DNA of 25,966 nt from an uncultured Bacteroides sp. (GTDB taxonomy: Bacteria > Bacteroidota > Bacteroidia > Bacteroidales > Bacteroidaceae), in the NCBI RefSeq assembly GCF_949298305.1, contig NZ_CASFWU010000028.1:1-25966 (forward strand), written 5' to 3'. The position numbers and the translations under genes are program-made. Of this stretch, positions 6,666 to 14,163 are shown one piece after another. Below the pieces are notes generated by a model. The model searched no databases and had not been told where the DNA came from. It saw only the letters and a program-made list of their open reading frames with translations. Within the stretch, counting starts at the first letter, position 1. Each line of letters begins with the position of its first letter.

Positions 6666-7772
6666 ATGATTATCGGAGTACCCAAAGAAATCAAAAACAA
6701 CGAAAACCGGGTGGGCATGACCCCATCGGGAGTGGCCGAACTGGTAAAGCGAGGACATACGGTGTACGTACAACACACGGCCGGAGTGAACAGCGGCTTC
6801 GCCGACGAAGACTATGAAAAAGCCGGCGCACAGATACTGCCCACCATTGAAGAGACCTATGCCGCGGCAGAAATGATTGTCAAGGTGAAGGAACCCATCG
6901 CTCCGGAATACCGGCTGATACGTAGGGGACAGGTGGTGTTCACCTACTTCCACTTTGCAGCCGACCGCGAACTGACGATGGCCATGATAGAGAGTGGCGG
7001 CGTATGCCTGGCCTACGAGACCGTGGAACTTCCCGACCGCTCGCTGCCCCTGCTCATCCCCATGAGCGAAGTGGCCGGACGCATGGCCGTGCAGGAAGGC
7101 GCCCGCTTTCTGGAGAGGCCCAATGGTGGCAAGGGCGTGCTGTTGGGAGGAGTACCCGGAGTGAAACCGGCCAAAGTGCTCATACTGGGAGGAGGTGTCG
7201 TGGGAAGCAACGCCGCACAGATGGCTGCCGGCATGGGAGCCGACGTGACCATTGCCGACATCAACCTGGCCCGCCTGCGCTACCTGAGCGAGACCCTGCC
7301 CAAAAACGTGAAGACCCTCTACGCGTCCGAAGTCAGGCTGAAGAAAGAACTGCCCGATGTAGACCTGGTCATCGGCTCCGTACTGATACCCGGCGACAAG
7401 ACACCGCACCTCATCACCCGCGAAATGCTGAAAATGATGCAGCCAGGCACCGTGCTGGTGGACGTGGCCATCGACCAAGGCGGATGTTTCGAGACCTCAC
7501 ATCCCACAACCCACAGTGAACCGACGTATACGGTGGACGGCATCATACACTACGCAGTGGCCAACATACCCGGGGCCGTCCCCAACACCTCCACACTGGC
7601 CCTGACCAACGCCACCCTGCCCTACACCATCGCCCTTGCCGGAAAAGGCTGGAAGCAGGCCTGCAAAGATAATCCCGCACTGGCTGCCGGACTGAACATT
7701 GCGGAAGGCAAAGTGGTGTACAAGGCCGTGGCCGATGTCTTCGGACTGCCCTACGAACCGGCCGACCTCTAA
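6666..7772 (+). CDS. ald: Alanine dehydrogenase
   Basis: This 368-residue enzyme interconverts L-alanine and pyruvate plus ammonia with NAD+/NADH. The open frame extends upstream, but ATG 6666 begins MIIGVPKEIKNNENRVGMTP exactly as in the family. Key residues fall at the numbers known from well-studied alanine dehydrogenases: Arg15, Lys75, His96 and Asp270, with the Rossmann loop GGGVVGSNAA from 175. The C-terminal NIPGAVPNTSTLALTNATLP is also canonical. GC is higher here than in neighbours, with GC-rich third positions. A strong terminator follows, and the flanking genes point the other way, so it is a single-gene unit. It probably links amino-acid nitrogen to pyruvate in the cytoplasm. Confidence 0.97.
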   Translation: MIIGVPKEIKNNENRVGMTPSGVAELVKRGHTVYVQHTAGVNSGFADEDYEKAGAQILPTIEETYAAAEMIVKVKEPIAPEYRLIRRGQVVFTYFHFAADRELTMAMIESGGVCLAYETVELPDRSLPLLIPMSEVAGRMAVQEGARFLERPNGGKGVLLGGVPGVKPAKVLILGGGVVGSNAAQMAAGMGADVTIADINLARLRYLSETLPKNVKTLYASEVRLKKELPDVDLVIGSVLIPGDKTPHLITREMLKMMQPGTVLVDVAIDQGGCFETSHPTTHSEPTYTVDGIIHYAVANIPGAVPNTSTLALTNATLPYTIALAGKGWKQACKDNPALAAGLNIAEGKVVYKAVADVFGLPYEPADL

Positions 7773-7788
7773 ACTCTCCGACTCCATA

Positions 7789-7822
7789 AACCGCCCTCCC
7801 GGCACAAGCCGACAGGGCGGTT
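7789..7822 (+). terminator. Hairpin terminator after ald
   Basis: A 9-bp outer stem AACCGCCCT/AGGGCGGTT (7789-7797 and 7814-7822) encloses a second stem CGGC-ACAA-GCCG. It is followed by AACTTTTC. It starts 17 bp after the ald stop. Confidence 0.85.
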
Positions 7823-8080
7823 AACTTTTCAGCTTAAGTGATGTCATCCCGGGCAACAGAACCAAGGCATTAATATGTACGGTACATCGAAAACCGATAA
7901 TCAAATAAGAATGGCATTTGACAAAGTGTCCATGCAAGTAGGAGCAGTTCCCGGGAACTGTCTACTGTTATAGATTATCAAACGAAAAAAACATCCAGTT
8001 AAATCAGAAGAAGATACAAAGTAGTACTGCAACAGTCAATGCAGTTGGAATGCTTGGTTCTTGCACTTCTCTTCGGCAAC
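7823..8080. other. Gene-free interval with two palindromes between convergent genes
   Basis: No ORF of interest is seen. Two perfect dyads occur: ATGTAC-G-GTACAT at 7875-7887 and the 16-nt CAGTTCCCGGGAACTG at 7945-7960. A weaker ACTGCA...TGCAGT stem spans 8026-8045. As this lies between two 3' ends, promoters are not expected, which makes the dyads harder to explain. Confidence 0.5.
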
Positions 8081-8136
8081 GGGGTGCCACCCTGGTGAGC
8101 GATAACTCTTTTTACTCCTCTAACTCCTGCAAGTTT
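8081..8136 (-). repeat. Dispersed 3'-flanking repeat, copy A
   Basis: In the minus (gene-sense) direction the unit begins AAACTTGCAGGAGTTA 7 nt after the GH92 stop codon and continues through AAAAAGAGTTATCGCTC to CCAGGGTGG, ending in a small GGGTG/CACCC hairpin. Copies B (10661-10715) and C (16978-17023) share the first block nearly base for base; copy C also shares the second block. Confidence 0.7.
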
Positions 8137-8142
8137 CGTATG

Positions 8143-10419
8143 CTAATTACAATCGGTCTGTGCAGGGGATACCGGCTCTACCTGATCGACATCGTACCAG
8201 GGGGCACAAGGTTCGGAGCTCATCTCAAACTCGAGGGTGCCTCCACTCGTCAGCTGCTCGTGCGTAATGTAGCTTCTGCCGTAAGGCCGACCGTTCCACT
8301 TCACAGAGCGGATGTAACAGTTTTCGGAGCTGACGTCCGGAGCCGATATCCTGAACTCACGGCCTCCTGGCATGTGCAGCCTGACCTCGGGATAGAGCGG
8401 GGTACCTATCTCGTATTCGCCGCCAACGGGATTCACCGGATAGAAGCCCATCGCACTGAACACATACCAGGCAGACATCTGTCCACAGTCTTCGTTACCG
8501 CAGAGTCCAGCCGGTTTGTTGGCATAGAGTTCGCGCATCACACGTGCCGCATAGTGCTGGGTCTTCCAAGGCTGCCCGGCAGCATTGAACAGGTAGATGA
8601 CATGATGGCTCGGCTCATTGCCGTGTACGTACTGGCCTATCATGCCCGTACTGAAGATAGGCAGCTCGTCCTCCTCAGCAGGGGTATAAGTGAACATGCT
8701 GTCCAGTTTCTGCGCGAAGCGCTCCCGGCCACCAAGCAGGTTCATCAACCCGCCAACATCGTGCTGCACTGACCAGAGGTACTGCCAACCGTTGCTTTCG
8801 CAGATGTGCGGGGTGTAGTCGTCCGGCGAGAAACCGGGCAGGAACTGTCCCTTATCGTCGCGGGGCTGCATGAAGGAGATGGCCGGATTGTAGACGTTGC
8901 GGTAGTTTAGGGAGCGTCTGTAGAACTCGGCAGCGATCTGCGTTTTCCCCATCTTTTCCGCCATGCGGGCAATGCAGTAGTCGTCGAAGGCGTACTCCAG
9001 CGTTTTGGAGAGCGACCAGTTGTCTGCATTGTAAGGGTCTGCCACGTTGTAGGGAACATATCCGTAGCGTCTGTAGAGTCCTATTCCACGATAGGCATCA
9101 AGACAGGCGGTGGTTACGCAGGCCTCCAGTGCCTTTTCGGGGTCGAAGTCCCCTATCCCTTTCAGGTAGGCATCTGCAATGACCGCCACCGCATGGTAAC
9201 CAATCATCATGTCTGTCTCGCTGCCATGAAGATTCCAGACGGGAAGGCGCCCGTTCTGCTCGTAAAAGGCCAGGAGGGATTTCACCATGTCGTTCACCCG
9301 CTCCGGCTGGACAAGGGTGTAAAGCGGATGCGCTGCCCGGTAGGTATCCCACAACGAGAAGGTGCCGTAATGAGTCCATCCATTGGCACGGTGCGTCTGC
9401 CTGTCGGGGCCGTAATAGGCACCGTCCACGTCGCAATAGATGGTAGGGGCCAGCATGGAGTGATAGAGCGCCGTGTAGAACTTTACTTTTTCGTCGCGGT
9501 CGCCGCACTCTATCTGTATGACGGAAAGTATGTCGCTCCACCGTTTCCGTGCGGCCGAACGGTATTTGTCGAAGTCATCGTCGGGTACCTCGGCCGCCAG
9601 GTTACGGGCAGCCCCCTCCATGCTCACAGCGGAAAGGGCGGTGCTGAGCGTAATCTGTTCTCCCATGCGGGTAAAAAAGCCGAAGCGGCCTATGACCGAT
9701 GTGCCGACACGCCTGCCATCCTTCAGCACCGGAAGACTGTCTATCTGTACGGAAGTGAACGGACGGGAGAAACGGGTGCGGAAATAAACGCGCTGGCCGC
9801 GTGCCCATCCGTCGGAAAAACGGTAGCCCTGAATAGTGACCGAATCGACCACCTCGATATGGGAGTCGTTCGTGGAGTCCCAGTTCATGGCCTTCCGCAA
9901 ATTAAGGAAGACAACCGCCTCGGCTTCGGGGAAAGTATATCGCTGAATGCCGCAACGCTCTGTGGCTGTCAATTCCACGTCAATGCCGTAATCGGCCAGG
10001 CGCACCCGGTAATAGCCGGCACTGGCCAATTCGTCGGCGTGCGAAAAGAGAGAATGGATGCCCAAAGGGGAAACTGCCTCCTTATACGGTAGAGTGACCG
10101 GCATGAAAGAGATGTCATACAGGTCTCCAGCTCCGGTACCTGACAGATGGGTATGGCTGAATCCGACAATGGTGCTGTCCGGGTAGAAATAGCCTGCAAT
10201 CCTGTCCCAGCCCGGTAGTCCGTTGTCGGGGCTGAGCTGCACCATGCCAAAAGGAATTTGGGCACCGGGATAGGTGTTGCCCGTATAGTCTGTCCCGATA
10301 AACGGATTCACCCACCCTGCATAAGACTCGTTGTCTTCACCTCCCGGCACCTGCCGGAAAGCACAGGCTTTCCAGACAAGGCACATCGCAATCAGGCAAA
10401 TAATCTTCGTCGCATTCAT
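8143..10419 (-). CDS. GH92 family alpha-mannosidase, exported
   Basis: A complete 758-residue glycoside hydrolase of family 92: calcium-dependent exo-acting alpha-mannosidases that trim yeast mannan or N-glycans. The start has the typical VNPFIGTDYTGNTYPGAQIP (from ~37) and IVGFSHTHLSGTGAGDLYDI. In the C-terminal (alpha/alpha)6 domain, CESNGWQYLW holds Glu541, in the position of the family general acid; HGNEPSHH (599-606) and GNEDCGQMSAW with Asp644, the likely general base, follow. The N-terminus MNATKIICLIAMCLVWKACA is a signal peptide; Cys19 could be lipidated, although Trp at -3 is a poor lipobox, so cleavage after ACA is an alternative. The linkage specificity cannot be read. It is downstream of the sigma/anti-sigma operon, in the same direction but after a 374-bp gap. 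No SusC/SusD pair is present. Confidence 0.93.
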   Translation of the reverse strand: MNATKIICLIAMCLVWKACAFRQVPGGEDNESYAGWVNPFIGTDYTGNTYPGAQIPFGMVQLSPDNGLPGWDRIAGYFYPDSTIVGFSHTHLSGTGAGDLYDISFMPVTLPYKEAVSPLGIHSLFSHADELASAGYYRVRLADYGIDVELTATERCGIQRYTFPEAEAVVFLNLRKAMNWDSTNDSHIEVVDSVTIQGYRFSDGWARGQRVYFRTRFSRPFTSVQIDSLPVLKDGRRVGTSVIGRFGFFTRMGEQITLSTALSAVSMEGAARNLAAEVPDDDFDKYRSAARKRWSDILSVIQIECGDRDEKVKFYTALYHSMLAPTIYCDVDGAYYGPDRQTHRANGWTHYGTFSLWDTYRAAHPLYTLVQPERVNDMVKSLLAFYEQNGRLPVWNLHGSETDMMIGYHAVAVIADAYLKGIGDFDPEKALEACVTTACLDAYRGIGLYRRYGYVPYNVADPYNADNWSLSKTLEYAFDDYCIARMAEKMGKTQIAAEFYRRSLNYRNVYNPAISFMQPRDDKGQFLPGFSPDDYTPHICESNGWQYLWSVQHDVGGLMNLLGGRERFAQKLDSMFTYTPAEEDELPIFSTGMIGQYVHGNEPSHHVIYLFNAAGQPWKTQHYAARVMRELYANKPAGLCGNEDCGQMSAWYVFSAMGFYPVNPVGGEYEIGTPLYPEVRLHMPGGREFRISAPDVSSENCYIRSVKWNGRPYGRSYITHEQLTSGGTLEFEMSSEPCAPWYDVDQVEPVSPAQTDCN

Positions 10420-10660
10420 ACAGCCTTACATTATAAATCATGCAAAACAATTCGGATTCAATATTTCTCTGAAAGTTAATAAGTTATAGAAGTTATCACT
10501 TCGTTGCGTACCCCCTCTTGCCTCCCCCGTTATCGGGGGGGGGAGAACAACGTTAGGAGTTAAAGCCGACTTATAATGGTTAATGGTTAATGAATCGCAG
10601 AAATTTTACATTCTTCATTCCTCATTTTTCATTATCTCATCTATTGGCCTTTAACTTCTA
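10420..10660. other. GH92 upstream region with G9 hairpin and A/T repeats
   Basis: The interval holds the leader of the GH92 gene. A hairpin CTCCCCC...GGGGGAG contains a run of nine G (10535-10543). Further left-to-right are AATGGTT direct repeats near 10577-10590 and a low-complexity block whose minus strand reads TGAGATAATGAAAAATGAGG. No TAnnTTTG box was found upstream of the GH92 start; the closest is TTGTTTTG at about 25-32 bp from the ATG. Confidence 0.4.
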
Positions 10661-10715
10661 AACCCGCCCAGGCGGGCAATCACTCCTTCTAATTTCTTTT
10701 AACTCCTGCAAGTTT
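10661..10715 (-). repeat. Dispersed 3'-flanking repeat, copy B, with terminator-like hairpin
   Basis: On the minus strand it begins AAACTTGCAGGAGTTA 79 nt after the stop of the 10794-11507 gene and ends in the hairpin CCCGCC-TG-GGCGGG followed by TTTAGAAG. That hairpin could end the sigma-operon transcript. The first block is identical to copy A over 16 nt. Confidence 0.7.
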
Positions 10716-10793
10716 GACTTCATCGATCTTCAATTCGGTAAAACCGCGACTTGAAACAATTATCGCCTAAATATACAACTTTTTCTTTACATA

Positions 10794-11507
10794 TTACTTT
10801 TGTCCAGAATTTATCGGGTGAATTGAAGTGGAATTCAATCGGGTGGCATCCTTCTCCCACACGGATATGGAGTCACCATAAGTTCTCAAGACCTCCAGAG
10901 TGCGTGCCCTTCGCTTACGCCCCTTGATGTCCCAAAAGTCGCGAGTGAAGGGCTTCATCAGGTCCTGCCCGCCTCCTATGCTATTGACGCTCTGCCAACT
11001 CCCGACGGCCATGCCGTTGGCACGCTCGGTCACCCGGTAGCGCAGTCCGGTGGCTTCAATTTGCTCTACACTTTCGCGTGGGCCGGCATCCAGCGGACTC
11101 TTGGCCCAGTTGGAGGGAATGCTTCTGGTTCTCAATTCATAGAAAGGTCCCCTCCAGGTATTTTTATCCACCTTGATTTTCCGTTGGTAGACCGGGTCCC
11201 AATTGTAAGGTGTGTTCGGTCTGTAGGGGTACAGGGTCAGGCGTACCTTATTCTTGCGTTTGTCCGTCTCAGGCATATCGGGCAGGCTGGTATCAAAATC
11301 CATCCACGGCTTGTCCAAGGATACTTCGGGGGTTCCCACCAATCCCTCCTGATGAAGTTCCTTTAAAGCCTTCTGATTCAACTCCAGTTCTCCCTTCCCA
11401 TTCAACAACTGCTGCAAGCGGATGGAGTCTTGGGGCGTCCAGTTTTGAGCGTAAAGAGGGAAGGCTGTTGCTATCAACAGCCCCCAAAGAGACAACAAAC
11501 GTTTCAC
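10794..11507 (-). CDS. Secreted protein of unknown function, DUF4858-like
   Basis: A 237-residue exported protein. MKRLLSLWGLLIATAFPLYAQN is a clear type I signal peptide with cleavage after LYA. The mature part starts with a charged region WTPQDSIRLQQLLNGKGELELN and has a basic, Tyr/Pro-rich centre (TLYPYRPNTPYNWDPVYQR), with no transmembrane helix and no catalytic motif I know. I recall Bacteroides proteins of this shape as DUF4858; that name is from memory. The start is GTG: no ATG is available, and the upstream gene's stop at 11529 lies in the same frame 21 nt before. It is the fourth gene of the sigma operon, after a lipoprotein, so it probably acts in the periplasm or envelope under that control. 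Confidence 0.7.
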   Translation of the reverse strand: MKRLLSLWGLLIATAFPLYAQNWTPQDSIRLQQLLNGKGELELNQKALKELHQEGLVGTPEVSLDKPWMDFDTSLPDMPETDKRKNKVRLTLYPYRPNTPYNWDPVYQRKIKVDKNTWRGPFYELRTRSIPSNWAKSPLDAGPRESVEQIEATGLRYRVTERANGMAVGSWQSVNSIGGGQDLMKPFTRDFWDIKGRKRRARTLEVLRTYGDSISVWEKDATRLNSTSIHPINSGQK

Positions 11508-11528
11508 GAGTACTATCCTGTCGCTAAA

Positions 11529-12080
11529 TTACCACCACATATAATTACTTCCACAAAGCGGTTCGTCGTAACAAGGGTCTATGGTCCACACCGTCCTCGG
11601 ATATTTCTTTCCTTCCCACCAGCGGCGGTAGCGGGCGGCGGCATCCAGCACCTCCTCGTCAGACAAAAAATAGATGCCTTCGTAGTTTTCGGCATCAATA
11701 TGTACCATCTTGCATCCCATTGAGGCATTATGTCCCAAACGGATAGTCTCAACCAACCACAAGATGCACTCTCCAAGACGAAGCTTGCCGCCGGCCGAAT
11801 AAGAAACGGGAGCCAACGGGAACGAAGGTATCACGGTGAGGTCTTCGGCATACTCCAGCAGGTCTCCTATGTCGTCGTTAGTAAATTGAGGATAAATATC
11901 CTTCCCTTCGGAATCCTGAGACACATATTTGCCACTCTTCAATTGTTTGACAAACAAGTCCACATCCGGATTGTTGAAATCCAAGATTTCTTTGCCGCAA
12001 GAGGAAATCGTCAGTGTCAGGAAAACAAACAGCAACACCTGCCCGTATCTCAATAGTTTGTATGTAAAAGTCTTCTTCAT
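11529..12080 (-). CDS. Lipoprotein of unknown function, DUF4943-like
   Basis: The 183-residue product starts MKKTFTYKLLRYGQVLLFVF and has the lipobox LTISSC with lipidated Cys28, followed by GKEI, so it is an exported lipoprotein. The mature part has acidic/aromatic text such as FNNPDVDLFVKQLKSGKY and a W-rich C-terminus (RRWWEGK and GSNYMWW). It resembles the Bacteroides lipoproteins I recall as DUF4943; the role is unknown. Repeated short patterns VDLFVKQLKSGKY suggest a small alpha/beta fold. It sits 20 bp after the anti-sigma-like gene and 21 bp before the next, so it belongs to the sigma operon. A structural or sensory role in the outer membrane, next to the trans-envelope anti-sigma protein, is a reasonable inference. 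Confidence 0.75.
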   Translation of the reverse strand: MKKTFTYKLLRYGQVLLFVFLTLTISSCGKEILDFNNPDVDLFVKQLKSGKYVSQDSEGKDIYPQFTNDDIGDLLEYAEDLTVIPSFPLAPVSYSAGGKLRLGECILWLVETIRLGHNASMGCKMVHIDAENYEGIYFLSDEEVLDAAARYRRWWEGKKYPRTVWTIDPCYDEPLCGSNYMWW

Positions 12081-12100
12081 CGTTGTATTCTATTTATGGG

Positions 12101-13207
12101 TTAATAAGTCATGCGTACTCCGCATAGCAGGTTCAAATTCGTGGGACGCTCCGAGCGCAGGCTCCGTACTCTGGAGTCAGTGTCAAAATGATGGGAAACA
12201 GTCGGCTCGGCAAAGACGGAAAAACGTTCATTGACCTTGTAGGCCACTCCTAGTCCTGCAAAGGCAGAAAGCCGAAACGGATCCTCTGCCGTCGTTTTGT
12301 TGATTGTCTTTTCAACAGTACCTCCTACAGTGGCATACCAATCTGTTTTGGAGGTTGCAGCCAGCATCACATTCATCTTTACCGGAACAGCCAGCGCATG
12401 CAGATGGTCCGCCATCCCTTCTTTAGCAGACAGATAATTGTATTGCAGACCGGCTTCAAGACTCAGGCGACTGTTGAACTTACGTTCCAATGAGACACCG
12501 GCCGTCAACGGCATCAAAAAATTGTCTGAGGGAAGCGATGTACCGGCCATCACCTTAAAACTCCAGACAGGCGAGGAATTCGTTTTCTTCATGGCAGAGA
12601 CGGTTTTTTGTTCTTCATTTTCCATAGGAACAACCGATTGCTCATTTTGGTTTTCCGCATACCCCGAAACCCGCTGATAACCATCGTTTCCGTGCCTGTT
12701 TCCATAATATGAATTGCCTTGAGTCTGCTTTCCATATACTCGCTGGGTGATAGTGATAGAAACCTGAACAGACATCGTTTCATCCGTTTCTTCCACAGTC
12801 TGACCGGCCAACCCGGCAGGTTGCACAGGAGCAGGAGAATGGTTGCCGGCCTGTGCCGTCGGAGCAGTCGGATGAATGGAAGGAAAAGATTCACGCAACA
12901 TGTCGGCATGAAGATTGCCCTCATGTGTCAATGCTTCCACTTGGGTGAACGCCTCTTTGATTTCTTCTTTAGGAGAAAAATACCAGAAAGCTGCCGAAGC
13001 CATTCCCAAAACCAGCACCACCGAAGCGGCAGCAACCACCCGATAGAATTTAGGAGTAAAGAAAGTGTGTGTGCTGACAGGAAGCATTCCGCTCTTGGAA
13101 GACAGCTCCTGCTGCAACTCCTCCCAAAAACCTTCACGCACCTCCATCTCTGCATGTCCAAGACGATTGCGAAACAGACCGGTTATTCCATTGTTATCTT
13201 CCTTCAT
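12101..13207 (-). CDS. Dual-membrane anti-sigma-like protein with C-terminal outer-membrane beta-barrel (Dma-type)
   Basis: The 368-residue protein has four parts. Residues 1-55 are charged and cytoplasmic, with a helix MEVREGFWEELQQELSS that suits sigma-factor binding. Residues 57-77 form one hydrophobic helix. Residues 78-214 are a Pro/Ala/Gln/Asn-rich periplasmic linker. Residues 215-368 alternate as amphipathic strands (WSFKVMAGTSLP, LSLEAGLQYNYLS, WYATVGGTVEK, RLSAFAGLGVAYKV, FSVFAEPTVSHHF) and end in GVRMTY, the aromatic C-terminus of an outer-membrane barrel of about eight strands. It has no signal peptide. This layout matches the dual-membrane-spanning anti-sigma factors (Dma) described in B. 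thetaiotaomicron, which sit beside a sigma partner (Das) and have been linked to vesicle formation. It overlaps the sigma gene by 14 bp. Whether it truly crosses both membranes here is inferred. Confidence 0.8.
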   Translation of the reverse strand: MKEDNNGITGLFRNRLGHAEMEVREGFWEELQQELSSKSGMLPVSTHTFFTPKFYRVVAAASVVLVLGMASAAFWYFSPKEEIKEAFTQVEALTHEGNLHADMLRESFPSIHPTAPTAQAGNHSPAPVQPAGLAGQTVEETDETMSVQVSITITQRVYGKQTQGNSYYGNRHGNDGYQRVSGYAENQNEQSVVPMENEEQKTVSAMKKTNSSPVWSFKVMAGTSLPSDNFLMPLTAGVSLERKFNSRLSLEAGLQYNYLSAKEGMADHLHALAVPVKMNVMLAATSKTDWYATVGGTVEKTINKTTAEDPFRLSAFAGLGVAYKVNERFSVFAEPTVSHHFDTDSRVRSLRSERPTNLNLLCGVRMTY

Positions 13208-13745
13208 ATTCTGTATATTCTTTAATTCTTTTCATCAGCATACATTTGGCGCGATGAAGTTGTGAAGCAGACGAATGCTCTTTGATGTGAAGAAGTTCGG
13301 CAATCTCCTTGTGCGATTTTTCCTCAAATACATACAGGTTGAACACCGTACGGCATCCATCGGGAAGGTCGGCCACAAACTTCATCAACACTTCCTCGGG
13401 CACTTGCCCGCCGCTCTCAGCCACGCTTGCTTCGTCCAGAACATCAGGCAATTGCTCTTCGCAGACCACCAGACGGCTGAAACGCTGCTGCTTCCGCAGA
13501 TAATCAATGGCCTGTGTCACCATCACTCTTGTCACCCACGTTGCCAAGGAACATTCTCCACGAAACGTAAAATGAGTGAATATTTTGACAAAACCATCGT
13601 GCAACACATCATGAGCCGCATCCAAATCGCCCGTATAACGATAACACAATGCCAACATCTGCCTGGAATAGAGGGTATACAGTTCCCTCTGGGCAAAATT
13701 CTTTCCTGCCCGACAGCCCTCTATCAACTCTATCTCGTTTTCCAA
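13194..13745 (-). CDS. ECF RNA polymerase sigma factor (Das-type partner), TTG start
   Basis: The 183-residue protein has sigma region 2 at about 15-85 (AHDVLHDGFVKIFTHFTFRG, then ATWVTRVMVTQAIDYLRK, which binds the -10 element and core enzyme) and region 4 at about 122-175 (LPDGCRTVFNLYVFEEKSHK, then EIAELLHIKEHSSASQLHRA, the helix-turn-helix for the -35 element). There is no ATG near the expected start: an in-frame TAA lies at 13761-13763, so TTG at 13743-13745 (giving MENEIELIEG) is the likely start, with a CTG at 13751 as the other choice. The end overlaps the anti-sigma-like gene by 14 bp, which favours matched synthesis. No TAnnTTTG box was found in the 335 bp upstream, which fits control by a non-housekeeping factor, perhaps itself. 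Confidence 0.9.
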   Translation of the reverse strand: MENEIELIEGCRAGKNFAQRELYTLYSRQMLALCYRYTGDLDAAHDVLHDGFVKIFTHFTFRGECSLATWVTRVMVTQAIDYLRKQQRFSRLVVCEEQLPDVLDEASVAESGGQVPEEVLMKFVADLPDGCRTVFNLYVFEEKSHKEIAELLHIKEHSSASQLHRAKCMLMKRIKEYTEYEGR

Positions 13746-13747
13746 TG

Positions 13748-13789
13748 TCAGTGTCTTTTTTTACGGGCGTTTTTCGCGCCATTTACCAT
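13748..13789 (-). CDS. Possible 13-codon leader peptide before the sigma factor
   Basis: An ATG at 13787-13789 opens MVNGAKNARKKRH and stops with TGA at 13748-13750, just 2 nt before the sigma TTG. The peptide is basic. Its RNA includes GGCG...CGCC (a small stem) and an A7 run at 13756-13762. Ribosomes ending here could restart at the TTG. A shift on the A7 run (or one extra A) would join the leader to the sigma frame. It may also be chance. Confidence 0.35.
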   Translation of the reverse strand: MVNGAKNARKKRH

Positions 13790-13863
13790 AAAGACGCAGT
13801 ATCTGGCAAAACACTGCTTCTATTAATCTAAAAAGAAGTTAAAGAACGGATAAAATATTTCCT

Positions 13864-14050
13864 GATTCAAGTTTCGCAAGAACTCAATTTACTAGTTGAC
13901 AAGGCTACAGTCAACAAGTCTACAAGGTACGGAATGTCCTGCTTGATAAAGTGCCGCATGAAACGGATCGCTACAAACGTCTTGTCAACTCGTCAACTTG
14001 TTACTCGTCAACTGCAACTTGAGCTTGCGGAAGTTGAGTTTCTGAAAGTA
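13864..14050. repeat. ~187-bp imperfect inverted-repeat element
   Basis: The outer arms, near 13864-13890 (TTCAAGTTTCGCAAG...CTCAA) and 14023-14043 (CTTGAGCTTGCGGAAGTTGA), match as inverted copies with some mismatches. Inside, AGTTGACAAG at 13894-13903 is the exact reverse complement of CTTGTCAACT at 13981-13990. The right half also has ACTCGTCAACT twice (13988-13998, 14003-14013). It lies between the nadC terminator and the sigma gene and codes for nothing. Confidence 0.6.
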
Positions 14051-14081
14051 CAAAACCAATCCGGTCTCTGCCTTATTCCAT

Positions 14082-14129
14082 AAAAAAACCTCTCCGTAGA
14101 CTGCAACATGATGCAGCCTACCTGAGAGG
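14082..14129 (-). terminator. Hairpin terminator after nadC
   Basis: On the minus strand a layered stem (CCTCTC/GAGAGG outside, GTAG/CTAC and CTGCA/TGCAG inside) is followed by a T7 run. It begins 35 bp past the nadC stop. Confidence 0.85.
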
Positions 14130-14163
14130 CTCTCTATTCAATCATCAAAAATTACAGCGCTTG

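Noticed and set aside
6651..7478. 275-codon open frame antisense to ald
   Set aside because: Its His/Gly/Val-rich text is typical of a shadow of a GC-rich gene; ald is certain here.
9193..10092. 299-codon open frame antisense to the GH92 gene
   Set aside because: It is within a well-supported GH92 coding region and has no recognisable domain.
13275..13826. 183-codon plus-strand frame antisense to the sigma gene
   Set aside because: The minus strand clearly encodes sigma regions 2 and 4.
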